Assembly: GCA_020634415.1 (NCBI GenBank) | Contig: JACKBT010000004.1 | Coordinates: forward strand, 124,001 to 188,000 | Direction of reading: 5' to 3' | Source: Ardenticatenaceae bacterium | Lineage (GTDB): Bacteria; Chloroflexota; Anaerolineae; Promineifilales; Promineifilaceae | DNA: 64,000 nucleotides | Shown here: in pieces, positions 56,068-64,000 of the stretch | Numbering within the stretch: position 1 is the stretch's first letter | Layout of the letters: each line of letters opens with the position of its first letter | Notes under the pieces: model-generated | Told to the model about the DNA's origin: nothing | The model's database searches: none | Seen by the model: only the letters and a program-made list of their open reading frames with translations | Translations under genes and position numbers: made by a program

Positions 56068-56730
56068 CTAGATTTTCTTTGAAACCAGTTCAAATAGGGG
56101 ACATGGTGTTGTTTGATGTGCTGCATGAAGAGTGGCGAGGTTTGGTTTTGTACAGATGTTGAGTTGGTTGAGTAGTTGTAGCAGATGGCAAATGGATAGG
56201 CCGACTACACCTAGATAACAGCCATTTAGATGGGCTACAGGGCTGAATTGTGGGTGCTGAATGGCATAGGCACCAGCTTTGTCTAGGGGATCGCCTGTAG
56301 CTATGTAGGTGTTGATTTCTTCTTTGGTATAAGGGCGCATGGTGACAACGGCCGTGCACACACCCTTAACCATTTCTCCGCTTCGCATGTCAACCAAGAT
56401 GGTTCCTGTGTACACTTCATGAGTTCTGCCCCGTAATGTTAACAACATGCGTTCAGCATCCGCCGTGTTTTGGGGTTTGCCCAGCATTTCGTTGTCTAAA
56501 GCGACGGTGGTGTCAGCGGCGATGATGATGGAGGGATTGGTGGGTTGGATTTGGGCGGCAATGGTTTGTGCTTTGAGTTCGGCCGTTTTTATGACATTGA
56601 CAGCAGGATTGGGATCGGTGATGCTGTCTTCATTTACATTGGCACTAATGGCCGAGAAAGGCAGCCCAAGTAGTTTGATGAGTTCGCGGCGGCGCGGTGA
56701 TTGAGAAGCAAGTATAAGATGTACAGTCAT
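56068..56730 (-). CDS. maf: Maf-like nucleoside triphosphate pyrophosphatase
   Basis: 220 residues. LILASQSPRRRELIKLLGLPF at the N-terminus, IIAADTTVALDNEMLGKP and GRTHEVYTG are Maf signatures. It hydrolyses dTTP/UTP or modified nucleotides to monophosphates. The C-terminus is ~25 residues longer than usual. It overlaps the GT9 gene by 4 bases (ATGA), so the two are coupled. Confidence 0.9.
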   Translation of the reverse strand: MTVHLILASQSPRRRELIKLLGLPFSAISANVNEDSITDPNPAVNVIKTAELKAQTIAAQIQPTNPSIIIAADTTVALDNEMLGKPQNTADAERMLLTLRGRTHEVYTGTILVDMRSGEMVKGVCTAVVTMRPYTKEEINTYIATGDPLDKAGAYAIQHPQFSPVAHLNGCYLGVVGLSICHLLQLLNQLNICTKPNLATLHAAHQTTPCPLFELVSKKI

Positions 56731-57830
56731 GTGAGTAGTTGATCGGCTGCTTGACAGGCAGTCGAGACGGTAACATTATTTTCCCAGGAAAATGTCGGTT
56801 GGGGTTCATCAGGAGCGAGAGTGAGCACTTTGCCTTTGGTGGCATAGGGGCCAGAGATGGTTGGGTTTGTGGGGCCAAAGATGGCAAGGGTGGGGCAGCC
56901 GACTGCGGCAGCGATGTGGGTTGTGCCTGTATCAATACCGACGTAGAGGTTGGCGACTTCACATAAGGCTCCGAGTTCACCAAGTTTGAGTTTGCCGACA
57001 AGGTTGATGATTGGAACGGGGAGGAGGCCTATGATGTCTTTGGCAATTGGTGTGTCTTCGGCAGCACCGACAAGAACAAGACGCGCTTTGTGTTTGCGAA
57101 TGATGTGGTTGGCTAGGAGGACGAAACGTTCCACAGGCCATTGCTTGCTAAGATCAGTTTGGACGGGGTTGGTGCCCCCACCGGGGTGGAGAATGACGAG
57201 AGGCGTATCACCTAGCCAGTTTTCATTGACGAGGCGTTGGGTAACGGCCGTTCTGTCTGCATCTGGCGGATAAAATTCCATCGTAGCCCCTCGAATCATC
57301 TCTGTATCTACCCCTAGAGCAGATGCGAGTGACAGATAAACGGCCGCTTCGTGCTGTACTGTACGGGGGAGTTTGACAGGCAGCGTATGGGCAAAACCGC
57401 GCCCATTGGCATGAAGGCCAATGCGTTGGGGAATACGTGCCCACCAGGCGATTAATGACAACAAACCAGAGCGGCTGGGGATGATGCAGGTGTCATACCG
57501 ATGCTGGCGCAGGGTTTGGGAGAAATCGTATAACTCATTCCAGCTAAGATTGTGGAGGCTGCCGGGGCTGGTAACAATGATTTCGGTGAGACGTGGATTA
57601 CCATTTAGAGCTGGCCGTGCCCATTCACTGACCGCCCAATCAAAACGAGTTTGCGGATAGGCTTTGCTGAGAGCGGTTAAGAGGGGGGTGGCTAACATGA
57701 CCTGGCTGAGGCAGCAGGGCTTGAGGATAAGGGCTTTGGTGGGCGCGAAAGGGGCGCGGCGAGAAAAAAGCCAAAAGGGAATGTGGGCGATTCGGGCGGC
57801 GGTTGTGGTGAGGATGTTTTCGCGGGGCAT
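56727..57830 (-). CDS. Glycosyltransferase family 9 (heptosyltransferase-like)
   Basis: 367 residues. ALILKPCCLSQVMLATPLLTALSKAYP, VILHPGGGTNPV.. and PTLAIFGPTNPTISGPYA fit the GT9 (heptosyltransferase) pattern. Chloroflexota generally lack classical LPS, so it may glycosylate another surface glycan. Its stop overlaps maf; the next gene upstream (DinB-like) ends 17 bases away. Confidence 0.88.
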   Translation of the reverse strand: MPRENILTTTAARIAHIPFWLFSRRAPFAPTKALILKPCCLSQVMLATPLLTALSKAYPQTRFDWAVSEWARPALNGNPRLTEIIVTSPGSLHNLSWNELYDFSQTLRQHRYDTCIIPSRSGLLSLIAWWARIPQRIGLHANGRGFAHTLPVKLPRTVQHEAAVYLSLASALGVDTEMIRGATMEFYPPDADRTAVTQRLVNENWLGDTPLVILHPGGGTNPVQTDLSKQWPVERFVLLANHIIRKHKARLVLVGAAEDTPIAKDIIGLLPVPIINLVGKLKLGELGALCEVANLYVGIDTGTTHIAAAVGCPTLAIFGPTNPTISGPYATKGKVLTLAPDEPQPTFSWENNVTVSTACQAADQLLT

Positions 57831-57847
57831 ACAACACGTTATGGGGA

Positions 57848-58870
57848 TTAATGTTTAAGCCGCTGCGGCCAGTTGGGCAGGGCGAGAGAGGCGCGAACAT
57901 CCAAAGCATGTTCGTGGTCGTGTCCCAGCCAGATGGTTAGCCAGAAGTAGCCGTTGATGGGACGCTGCCAGGGGGCTGTGAATTGACGGGTAAGCTGCTC
58001 GTCCGACATGGCATCGAATTGGGTCAAGAATTGTTGCCGGGTGGTGGTGAAATCAGCCCATACTTCGTCCCATGATTGGTCTTGACGAGCGGCAGCATTG
58101 GCGTTGTTGAAGGCATCAAAGGGGAAGTCAATGGTGTCGTTGAATTCGGGGGTTTGGTTGTTGGCTAACTGTTGTAAGCCTTCGAGGCCGACTTTTTCCC
58201 AGTCGGTGAGGTGGCCGATGAGGTCTTTTAGTGTCCAAACACCGCAGACTGGTTGACGGGTGCGCTCGGACTGGGGGATGAGGTCGGCGGTTGATAGGAA
58301 CTCTTTGCGGGTGGTTTGTAAGAGGGCGCGGAGGATGTATTTGGGGCCAAGGCGTTTGTTTTTGATGTCATCGGGCAGGGCTTGGCGCCAGGTGGCGAGG
58401 GCCTGGGCATGGTGGGCATCGTGCCGCCAACGGCCGTTTGCCCAGGTGCGTGGTCGGGTGCGATGGCCGTCACCTAAACGCAGGCGGCGATGGAGATCGT
58501 GGTCGGCGATGCGGTTGAGGAGGGTGTGGAAGCCGCTGCGCTCTTTGAGGAGCATGGCAAGCGTGGTTTCGAGGGGCAGCTCTTTGAATTGGGTATGACG
58601 GTCGCGGTTGGTGGCTTCTATAGTGGTGGGGTCGCCAACGGCCGTTAGTTCGTGAATACGGCCGTTTACCATCCTGCTCAACCTCTCTGTTGCCAGGCCA
58701 TCCCAAAAGGCAATGTGTGCCAGAATATCCTTCGCCGTCCAGTCGTCCGTGACAGGTATGGTGGACAGGGTGTGTTCGTCTAGCCCCCAAAATTGGCGCA
58801 GCAGGTATGAGCGTTCCGCGCCAAGACGGGCTAAAAGTTGGGTGCGCCAGTGGGTGTCGTTTGTGGTCAT
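57848..58870 (-). CDS. DinB/DfsB-like four-helix-bundle protein, two tandem domains
   Basis: 340 residues from ATG 58870. Two DinB_2-like domains: first LLARLGAERSYLLRQFWGLDEHTL..VTDDWTAKDILAHIAFWDG, second LLQTTRKEFLSTADLIP..VCGVWTLKDLIGHLTDWEKVGLEGL and ..WLTIWLGHDHEHALDVR, with His positions (AHI.., GHL.., HDHEH) expected to bind metal. Members act as thiol-dependent S-transferases or unknown enzymes. Cotranscribed with GT9 and maf. Confidence 0.8.
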   Translation of the reverse strand: MTTNDTHWRTQLLARLGAERSYLLRQFWGLDEHTLSTIPVTDDWTAKDILAHIAFWDGLATERLSRMVNGRIHELTAVGDPTTIEATNRDRHTQFKELPLETTLAMLLKERSGFHTLLNRIADHDLHRRLRLGDGHRTRPRTWANGRWRHDAHHAQALATWRQALPDDIKNKRLGPKYILRALLQTTRKEFLSTADLIPQSERTRQPVCGVWTLKDLIGHLTDWEKVGLEGLQQLANNQTPEFNDTIDFPFDAFNNANAAARQDQSWDEVWADFTTTRQQFLTQFDAMSDEQLTRQFTAPWQRPINGYFWLTIWLGHDHEHALDVRASLALPNWPQRLKH

Positions 58871-58880
58871 ATGCTTGATC

Positions 58881-60353
58881 CTATTCCTCTTCGGCAAACT
58901 GCCAGCCAAAGTTTACGTCTGTGAGATTTTCGCCGGACTGGAGCGAAATGGTTTGACTGCCAGTGCCAATTTCGGGGTAAACCCAGTCGCCTGGGGAAAG
59001 GAGGGAGATGTTTTCGGGGGTAAAGGCATCCACAATGACGCAGTAGCTGCCGGGGGCGAGATTGGTGAAAACGTAGCCGCCACCGAGGTTGGTGGTTTGT
59101 GTGGTGACGAGGATGCGGCCAGGGCATTCGTCGCGGTAGATGGCGACGGTGATGCCGCGCAGGGGTGATTCTTTTTCGCTTTGCAGGCCATCGCTGTCTA
59201 GGTCTTCCCAGACGAGGCCGCTGAGGGCGGCGTTGGCAAAGGTGGGGGTGCTGTTGACGGTGGCGGTGGCAGTGACAGTGGCGGTGATGGGGGTGGTGCT
59301 GGTGGGAGTGGAAACGGCCGTTATCGTCAACGGCTCTGTCACCACAATTTGCACCCAAATTGGCTCGTTGCCAAAAATACCGAAGAACTCTTTTTGATTG
59401 GCGTTGTAGATTTGCCAATCGGCGCGAAAAGTGCCGCTGATAACGGGGGCGGTGAGGGCAACGGTAAAATCTATGGTGTTGGTGGGGACAATGGTGGTGG
59501 TGATGGGGATGATTTTGGGGCCGTCTAGCTCGTAACCATCTACAAAGGTGAGGGCGTAGGCCGGTGTCCAATCGCATGTGCCCACGTTGCGAATGCGCCA
59601 GGTTTTGGTGAAGACTGTGCCAGCGGCAACGGCCGTATCGTCGGGAATGGTGACATCGGCAACGAATTCGGCACTGTCCTGACAGTTGAGCGCGGCGTTG
59701 GAAATGGGCAGATAATCATGATCCCAGCCGAAGTTGGTGGTAAAGGTTTCGCCAGGGTTAAGGGTGATGGTTTGTAAACCTTTGTTTTCGCTAGTCCAGT
59801 TGCCGGGCAGCAGGAGGTTGCGGTTGGGTTCGTCGAGGGTGTTGACCATGAGGCAGTAGGTTCCAGCCTGGAGGCCGATGAAGAGGAAGTCGCCGTTGGT
59901 GTCGGTGGTGGTGGCGGCGATGGCGGTTTCGTTCATGCCCAAAACTGTGCCGGAGTTGGTGGTGATGTTGGGGCATGCGCCGCTGCCGAGGCGGACGAGA
60001 ATGTCGGTGATGCCGGGTTCATTATCGTCCATGAGACCGTTGGCCTGGTAGTTGTCATCGCTGGCGGCGATGCAGCCGTCGAGGGGATCGCCCTGGTTGA
60101 CGCAGATGTCGTGCCAGATACGGCCGTTTATGCTGCCTGCTGTTGTGTCATCGCTGGTGGGTTCGGGGGCGGCGGCGGTGGGTTCGGTGCTGGATGCGGC
60201 GGTGGGGGTAACGGCCGTTGCCAGTGGCGGGCCTTCTACGGTTGTTTCTTGGCCTATGATGAGGCTGCAGGCAGCCAGGGTGAGGAGTATGATGAGTTGA
60301 GTGGTGAGGGAGACGGCCGTTTTAATTGTTTTGTCGAAAGGGGGTTGCTTCAT
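58881..60353 (-). CDS. Secreted lipoprotein with SdrD-B and NBR1-Ig-like domains
   Basis: 490 residues. Lipobox LTLAAC in the N-terminal signal. Domain order: Thr/Pro-rich spacer, SdrD-B-like Cna-type domain (GRIWHDICVNQGDPLDGC.., DTNGDFLFIGLQAGTYCLMV), NBR1-Ig-like domain (FVADVTIPDDTAVAAGTVFTKTWRIRNVGTCDW), and a second SdrD-B domain (SGLVWEDLDSDGLQSEKESPLRGITVAIYRDECPG). Probably a surface adhesin or matrix protein. Its start overlaps the stop of the DUF4129 membrane gene by 4 bases (ATGA), so the two are coupled. Confidence 0.85.
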   Translation of the reverse strand: MKQPPFDKTIKTAVSLTTQLIILLTLAACSLIIGQETTVEGPPLATAVTPTAASSTEPTAAAPEPTSDDTTAGSINGRIWHDICVNQGDPLDGCIAASDDNYQANGLMDDNEPGITDILVRLGSGACPNITTNSGTVLGMNETAIAATTTDTNGDFLFIGLQAGTYCLMVNTLDEPNRNLLLPGNWTSENKGLQTITLNPGETFTTNFGWDHDYLPISNAALNCQDSAEFVADVTIPDDTAVAAGTVFTKTWRIRNVGTCDWTPAYALTFVDGYELDGPKIIPITTTIVPTNTIDFTVALTAPVISGTFRADWQIYNANQKEFFGIFGNEPIWVQIVVTEPLTITAVSTPTSTTPITATVTATATVNSTPTFANAALSGLVWEDLDSDGLQSEKESPLRGITVAIYRDECPGRILVTTQTTNLGGGYVFTNLAPGSYCVIVDAFTPENISLLSPGDWVYPEIGTGSQTISLQSGENLTDVNFGWQFAEEE

Positions 60354-61867
60354 AAAGTTTCGCCTTCAGGGCGTTGGATGGGTTTGGTGGTTTCCAGCCG
60401 CTGCCAGGCAGTGCGGATGGCGTTGACTTCTTCGGCCGATTCGGGGAATTCACCATAGCGGATTTTAACATAAGCCTGGGTAATGAGCCGCGCATCGGCG
60501 CTGTTGCTCGGCCAGACTTGGGTGAGAGTGGAAAGATACTCATAAGGGGTTTCCACATCTAGACGGGGATAACCAGCACCCGCGGCGGCGCGGCACATTT
60601 GCCAATAGATGCGCCGAATAGAAATGACGGTGCGCAGGCTTTTGAGGATGCCCAGTTTCTCTAATACACGGCGGGCCAAACCTGGTTTGGCGGAGGGTTC
60701 GATGGTCTGACGGCCGATCTGTTCACTTTGGCGTATGGCCATGGTGGCTTGCCGGAACAGGCGGCTGAGGGCCAGCGTGACGAGCAAGATAACGGCCAAC
60801 ATGAGTAGGATAATGATGATTTTTGTGCCGTCTGAGGCTCCAGCGGATTCAACCGCTTCGGTGGCTTCAGGCAGGAGATCGGGCGTGGCGGCGGGGACGA
60901 TTTGGGGCGCGGCTTCTTGCAGGGCCTGCATGGCTCCTGATAGCAGGCCAGATAGCAGGGCAATAATCCCTTGCAGAATCCAGGTGAATAGGTTGATGAT
61001 GGGGGAGGCGACGTAGATGACGGTGGTGAAAACGGCCGTTCCCGCCAGGCGCACCGACAACCACACAGGCGCAACCCAGGCCGCAATAATTTCTGGAGGC
61101 TGACCGCTAATCATCGTTGCCAATAGGGCGGCGGTAAAGACAACGGCCAGGGCAATGATGAGAATTGATCCCACCCACTGCGGTGTCAACGAGGCAGCCT
61201 GCCCACTGCGCTCATTCTCCGTCTGTTCGGCGCGGATGAGGGCAATGGTGGTGAGGCCGGCGGTGAAGAAGAGCAAAATGAACGGCAGCACATTACGCAG
61301 TTGCAAATCGGCCGCTATCCAAATGACTAGGGGAGCCAAAACCAGCCCGCCGACACGCAGTCGCAGCCCAGCCCGATCAATAACGGGGGTGTGGTAAGTG
61401 AGGCGAATGCCGCGCCACCAGACGAAGGTGATGGTGAGGAAGATTAGAATGTCCCGTGTCCATAGTTGGCTGCCCTCTTCGGCCAGGCTGCGATAAAAGT
61501 CGCCGAGCCAGCGCATGTCGAACAGGGAAGTGGGGTCGTGGAGCAATGTGCGCAGGCTAATGAATGTGGTGAGCAGTAAAGCGCCAGTCATGACCCAACG
61601 CTGGCGTTCTGTGGGCAGGCCCAGCAGGCTCATGAGGCGAATGAGGTTGAAGGGCAGCAGCAGCAGCAGCAGCAGCCAGAAAGCAACCTGGTCGGGCGGC
61701 CAATAGCGCGTCCAGTTGAACATGGAGAGCAGAAGGGGAGTGAGCAGGGCCACTTCCATGAGTGCCCAGGTGAGGTAGATGAGTTCGTGGCGAATGTAGC
61801 CCCAGGCGGATTTGAAGGCTTGGGTGATGTACAGCGGCTCTTTAGCCTGGAGTTTGTTGATTGCCAT
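60350..61867 (-). CDS. Multi-pass membrane protein with DUF4129 C-terminal domain
   Basis: 505 residues with about eight to nine membrane segments and a cytoplasmic C-terminus (RRIYWQMCRAAAGAGYPRLDVETPYEYLSTLTQVWP..ADARLITQAYVKIRYGEFP) matching DUF4129. Such proteins often accompany transglutaminase-like proteins. It is the first gene of the minus-strand operon running to maf, and is divergent from the acyl-CoA ligase gene. The gap 61868-61996 has TATAAT at 61961 as a possible -10 box for the ligase. Confidence 0.82.
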   Translation of the reverse strand: MAINKLQAKEPLYITQAFKSAWGYIRHELIYLTWALMEVALLTPLLLSMFNWTRYWPPDQVAFWLLLLLLLPFNLIRLMSLLGLPTERQRWVMTGALLLTTFISLRTLLHDPTSLFDMRWLGDFYRSLAEEGSQLWTRDILIFLTITFVWWRGIRLTYHTPVIDRAGLRLRVGGLVLAPLVIWIAADLQLRNVLPFILLFFTAGLTTIALIRAEQTENERSGQAASLTPQWVGSILIIALAVVFTAALLATMISGQPPEIIAAWVAPVWLSVRLAGTAVFTTVIYVASPIINLFTWILQGIIALLSGLLSGAMQALQEAAPQIVPAATPDLLPEATEAVESAGASDGTKIIIILLMLAVILLVTLALSRLFRQATMAIRQSEQIGRQTIEPSAKPGLARRVLEKLGILKSLRTVISIRRIYWQMCRAAAGAGYPRLDVETPYEYLSTLTQVWPSNSADARLITQAYVKIRYGEFPESAEEVNAIRTAWQRLETTKPIQRPEGETL

Positions 61868-61996
61868 AACTGTATTTTACCTGAAAACGTGAAGCGTAAA
61901 AAAATGGTAAGTGGTTGTGATGTATTGTACGTTAAGATAACGGCCGTTTATCAGATGGGCTATAATTACAAGGCAAAACAACGGAGGTGAACCACT

Positions 61997-63628
61997 ATGC
62001 TGCCACCAGCGAAAACATATGAGGAGCTTGTCGCCAACTTTGAGTGGGAAATTCCCACTCACTACAATATTGGCGTGGACATCTGCGATAAATGGGCTGA
62101 GCGTGTGCCAGAACGCATTGCGCTGCACCACAAGCGGCACGATGGCTTTGTAGAATCCTTCACCTTTGCCGACATGCGGCGGCTGTCTAACCAGACGGCC
62201 AATTTGCTGCAAGCGCATGGGGTGCAGCCGGGTGATCGGGTTGCTATTATGCTGCCGCAGGCACCAGAGACGGGGTATGGGCATACGGCCGTTTACAAAA
62301 TGGGTGCCATCGCCATGCCCCTGTTTGCCCTGTTTGGGCCAGAAGCACTGGTTTACCGCCTGCAAAACAGTGGAGCCAAAGCCATCATCACCAATGCTGG
62401 AGGGGCGGCCAAAGTGATGCAGATTCGGGAGGATCTGCCAGAGTTGGCCCATGTTTTTTCTATTGATGGGGCTGCGACAGGCGTGCTTGATTTTCATGCC
62501 GAAAGAGAAAAGCACAGCCCACACTTTACTCCCCTCAATACCTATGCTGAAGATCCCGCCCTGCTTATTTACACCTCTGGCACGACTGGGCCGCCCAAAG
62601 GCGCGTTGCACGTTCACCGCACCTTGCTGGGCCACATGCCCGGCATGGAAATGTCGCTCAGCCTCTTTCCGCAGCCTGGCGATAACATCTGGACACCGGC
62701 CGATTGGGCCTGGATTGGGGCTTTGTATGATGTGGTTATTCCGGCCTGGCATCATGGCATAACGGTCATCTCCCACCGCTTTGATAAATTCGACCCCGAA
62801 GCCGCCTTTCAACTGATTGAGGAGTTTGACATTCGCACGGCTTTTTTGCCGCCGACGGCGCTGAAGATGATGCGCGGGGTGAAGGAGCCGGAGAAGCGGT
62901 GGCGGTTGAACATGCGGGCGATTTCTAGCGGTGGTGAAGCCCTGGGGGCGGAACTGCTGGATTGGGGGCGGCAGACGTTTGGCATTACGATTAACGAGAT
63001 GTATGGGCAGACGGAGTGTAATCTGATTGTGATGACATGCGCCACGATTATGGAGGCCAAACCGGGTGTGATTGGCCGCGCTGCGCCCGGCCACACCATT
63101 GCTATTATTGATGAGAGTGGTGAAGTTGTGCCACCCAATGTAACGGGGCAAATTGCCTGTAAGCGTCCTGACCCGGTGATGATGGTGGAGTATTGGCGCA
63201 ATGAGCGGGCAACGGCCGTTAAGTTTATCGGCGATTGGCTGTTGACAGGCGATATGGGGCAGATGGATGAAGATGGCTACATTCGTTTTGTGGGGCGCAA
63301 TGATGATGTGATTATCAGTGCGGGTTATCGTATTGGGCCGGGGGAGATTGAGGATTGTTTGTTGGGACATCCGGCGGTGAAGATGACGGCCGTTATCGGT
63401 GTCCCCGACGACTTACGCAGCGAAGTCGTCAAAGCCTACATCATCCTGGCCGATGGTTATACGCCCAACGAACAACTGCGGCAAGACATCCAAACCTACG
63501 TCAAAACCAGGCTGGCCGCCCACGAATACCCACGCCACATCGCCTTTGTGGCCGAATTCCCCTTCACCACCACCGGCAAGATCATGCGGCGCACCTTGCG
63601 CCAATGGCATCAAGAGGGGGTAGCGTAA
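61997..63628 (+). CDS. Acyl-CoA synthetase (AMP-forming), acetate/medium-chain/benzoate-CoA-ligase type
   Basis: 543 residues, ATG with GGAGGT upstream. ANL-superfamily motifs: YTSGTTGPPKGALH (P-loop), MYGQTECN, LTGDMGQMDEDGYIRFVGRNDDVIISAGYRIGP and the catalytic Lys in TTGKIMRRTLR. It activates a carboxylic acid to acyl-CoA with ATP. Substrate is not resolved by the sequence. Confidence 0.9.
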   Translation: MLPPAKTYEELVANFEWEIPTHYNIGVDICDKWAERVPERIALHHKRHDGFVESFTFADMRRLSNQTANLLQAHGVQPGDRVAIMLPQAPETGYGHTAVYKMGAIAMPLFALFGPEALVYRLQNSGAKAIITNAGGAAKVMQIREDLPELAHVFSIDGAATGVLDFHAEREKHSPHFTPLNTYAEDPALLIYTSGTTGPPKGALHVHRTLLGHMPGMEMSLSLFPQPGDNIWTPADWAWIGALYDVVIPAWHHGITVISHRFDKFDPEAAFQLIEEFDIRTAFLPPTALKMMRGVKEPEKRWRLNMRAISSGGEALGAELLDWGRQTFGITINEMYGQTECNLIVMTCATIMEAKPGVIGRAAPGHTIAIIDESGEVVPPNVTGQIACKRPDPVMMVEYWRNERATAVKFIGDWLLTGDMGQMDEDGYIRFVGRNDDVIISAGYRIGPGEIEDCLLGHPAVKMTAVIGVPDDLRSEVVKAYIILADGYTPNEQLRQDIQTYVKTRLAAHEYPRHIAFVAEFPFTTTGKIMRRTLRQWHQEGVA

Positions 63629-63709
63629 TATGTGGGCAAGTCATCACGTCAATATTTCGGTATAATCCCACTTCGCCCAAAAGGCAAACCAAAAAATAAG
63701 GAGAAACAC

Positions 63710-64000
63710 ATGGCTACAAAAAGAAAAAAAGTACGTGTCGCCATTATCGGAGTTGGTAATTGCGCCGCCGCTTTAGTACAAGGTGTAGAATACTACCGCA
63801 ATGCCGCCGAAGATGCTGAAATTCCCGGTTTAATGCACGCCACCGTTGGTGGTTATCACGTCAGTGATATTGAGTTTTCGGCCGCATTTGATGTGACCAA
63901 AGACAAAGTAGGCAAAGATTTGAGCGAGGCCATTTGGGCACACCCTAATAACACCATCAAATTTGCCGAAGTCCCCAAGCTCAATGTGCCGGTCCATCGT
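63710..64000 (+). CDS. ino1: Inositol-1-phosphate synthase (myo-inositol-3-phosphate synthase), 3' truncated
   Basis: 97 codons to the window edge, ATG with AAGGAGA upstream. [25 protein letters not shown] (NAD Rossmann start), [47 protein letters not shown] match the actinobacterial-type Ino1. It isomerises glucose-6-phosphate to inositol-phosphate for phosphatidylinositol or other inositol compounds. TATAAT at 63661 is a possible -10 box. Confidence 0.92.
   Translation, partial: MATKRKKVRVAIIGVGNCAAALVQGVEYYRNAAEDAEIPGLMHATVGGYHVSDIEFSAAFDVTKDKVGKDLSEAIWAHPNNTIKFAEVPKLNVPVHR

Noticed and set aside
61877..63370. 497-codon open frame antisense to the acyl-CoA ligase
   Set aside because: All motifs of the sense protein are intact; the antisense product has no recognisable features.

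Overview
The window looks like a moderately GC-rich chromosome segment from a filamentous or heterotrophic Chloroflexota bacterium (Anaerolineae/Ardenticatenia-like). The evidence is the 16S rRNA at about 50.4-52.0 kb, which has Chloroflexota-like signature stretches, the four-part 2-oxoacid:ferredoxin oxidoreductase, an actinobacterial-type inositol-phosphate synthase, and NBR1-Ig/SdrD-B secreted lipoproteins and X25-pullulanases. The placement is by recognition, not by a search.

Layout. 1-4.2 kb: two tandem paralogous helicase-associated-type proteins, the first cut by the window edge. 4.2-6.9 kb: a long intergenic region ending in a MITE-like element, then a secreted PA14 + GH5-like glycosidase. 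6.9-9.8 kb: a foreign-looking accessory island with a HigB/HigA-like toxin-antitoxin pair, a striking array of nine ACGGCCGT palindromes spaced three helical turns apart, and an AT-rich two-gene operon (EEP-family nuclease + unknown protein). 10.0-19.0 kb: a co-oriented catabolic cluster resembling the homoprotocatechuate meta-cleavage pathway (HpaG-, HpaE- and HpaD-like enzymes) with a TPP enzyme and a nitroreductase; inserted in it are two paralogous P-loop proteins flanking an unknown helical protein. 19-22.5 kb: SLC12-type transporter and hisC. 22.7-29.5 kb (minus strand): an operon for a VorABC/ferredoxin 2-oxoacid oxidoreductase with an aminotransferase and a putative metallopeptidase, followed by two universal stress proteins. 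29.9-36.8 kb: GNAT, a decayed quinone-oxidoreductase pseudogene, an LRR-Roc-COR GTPase with a death-like C-terminal domain, a kinase-aminotransferase fusion and a MNT/HEPT toxin-antitoxin pair. 36.9-47.4 kb: four-X25 pullulanase, two thioredoxin-TPR proteins, S9 peptidase, membrane Mrr-like nuclease, HAD phosphatase, GNAT. 47.4-50.0 kb (minus): RNase J and a PP2C phosphatase. 50.1-55.9 kb: complete rrn operon (16S, tRNA-Ile, tRNA-Ala, 23S, 5S) with two consensus promoters and processing stalks. 56.0-61.9 kb (minus): Maf, GT9, DinB-like, lipoprotein, DUF4129 membrane protein. 62-64 kb: acyl-CoA ligase and the 5' end of an inositol-phosphate synthase.

Two genome-scale DNA signals run through everything. 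First, the palindrome ACGGCCGT (usually AACGGCCGTT) occurs about 100 times by hand count where one or two are expected, mostly inside genes; it is missing from the rRNA operon, the EEP operon and the Roc-COR gene, so it works as a nativeness marker, like HIP1 in cyanobacteria. Second, many gene boundaries carry a hairpin whose arms are tandem 7-bp units of changing sequence. These elements supply stop codons, an interdomain protein linker, a tRNA spacer and an insert in 23S rRNA. Together with the phased palindrome array and the P-loop trio these are the most novel observations.
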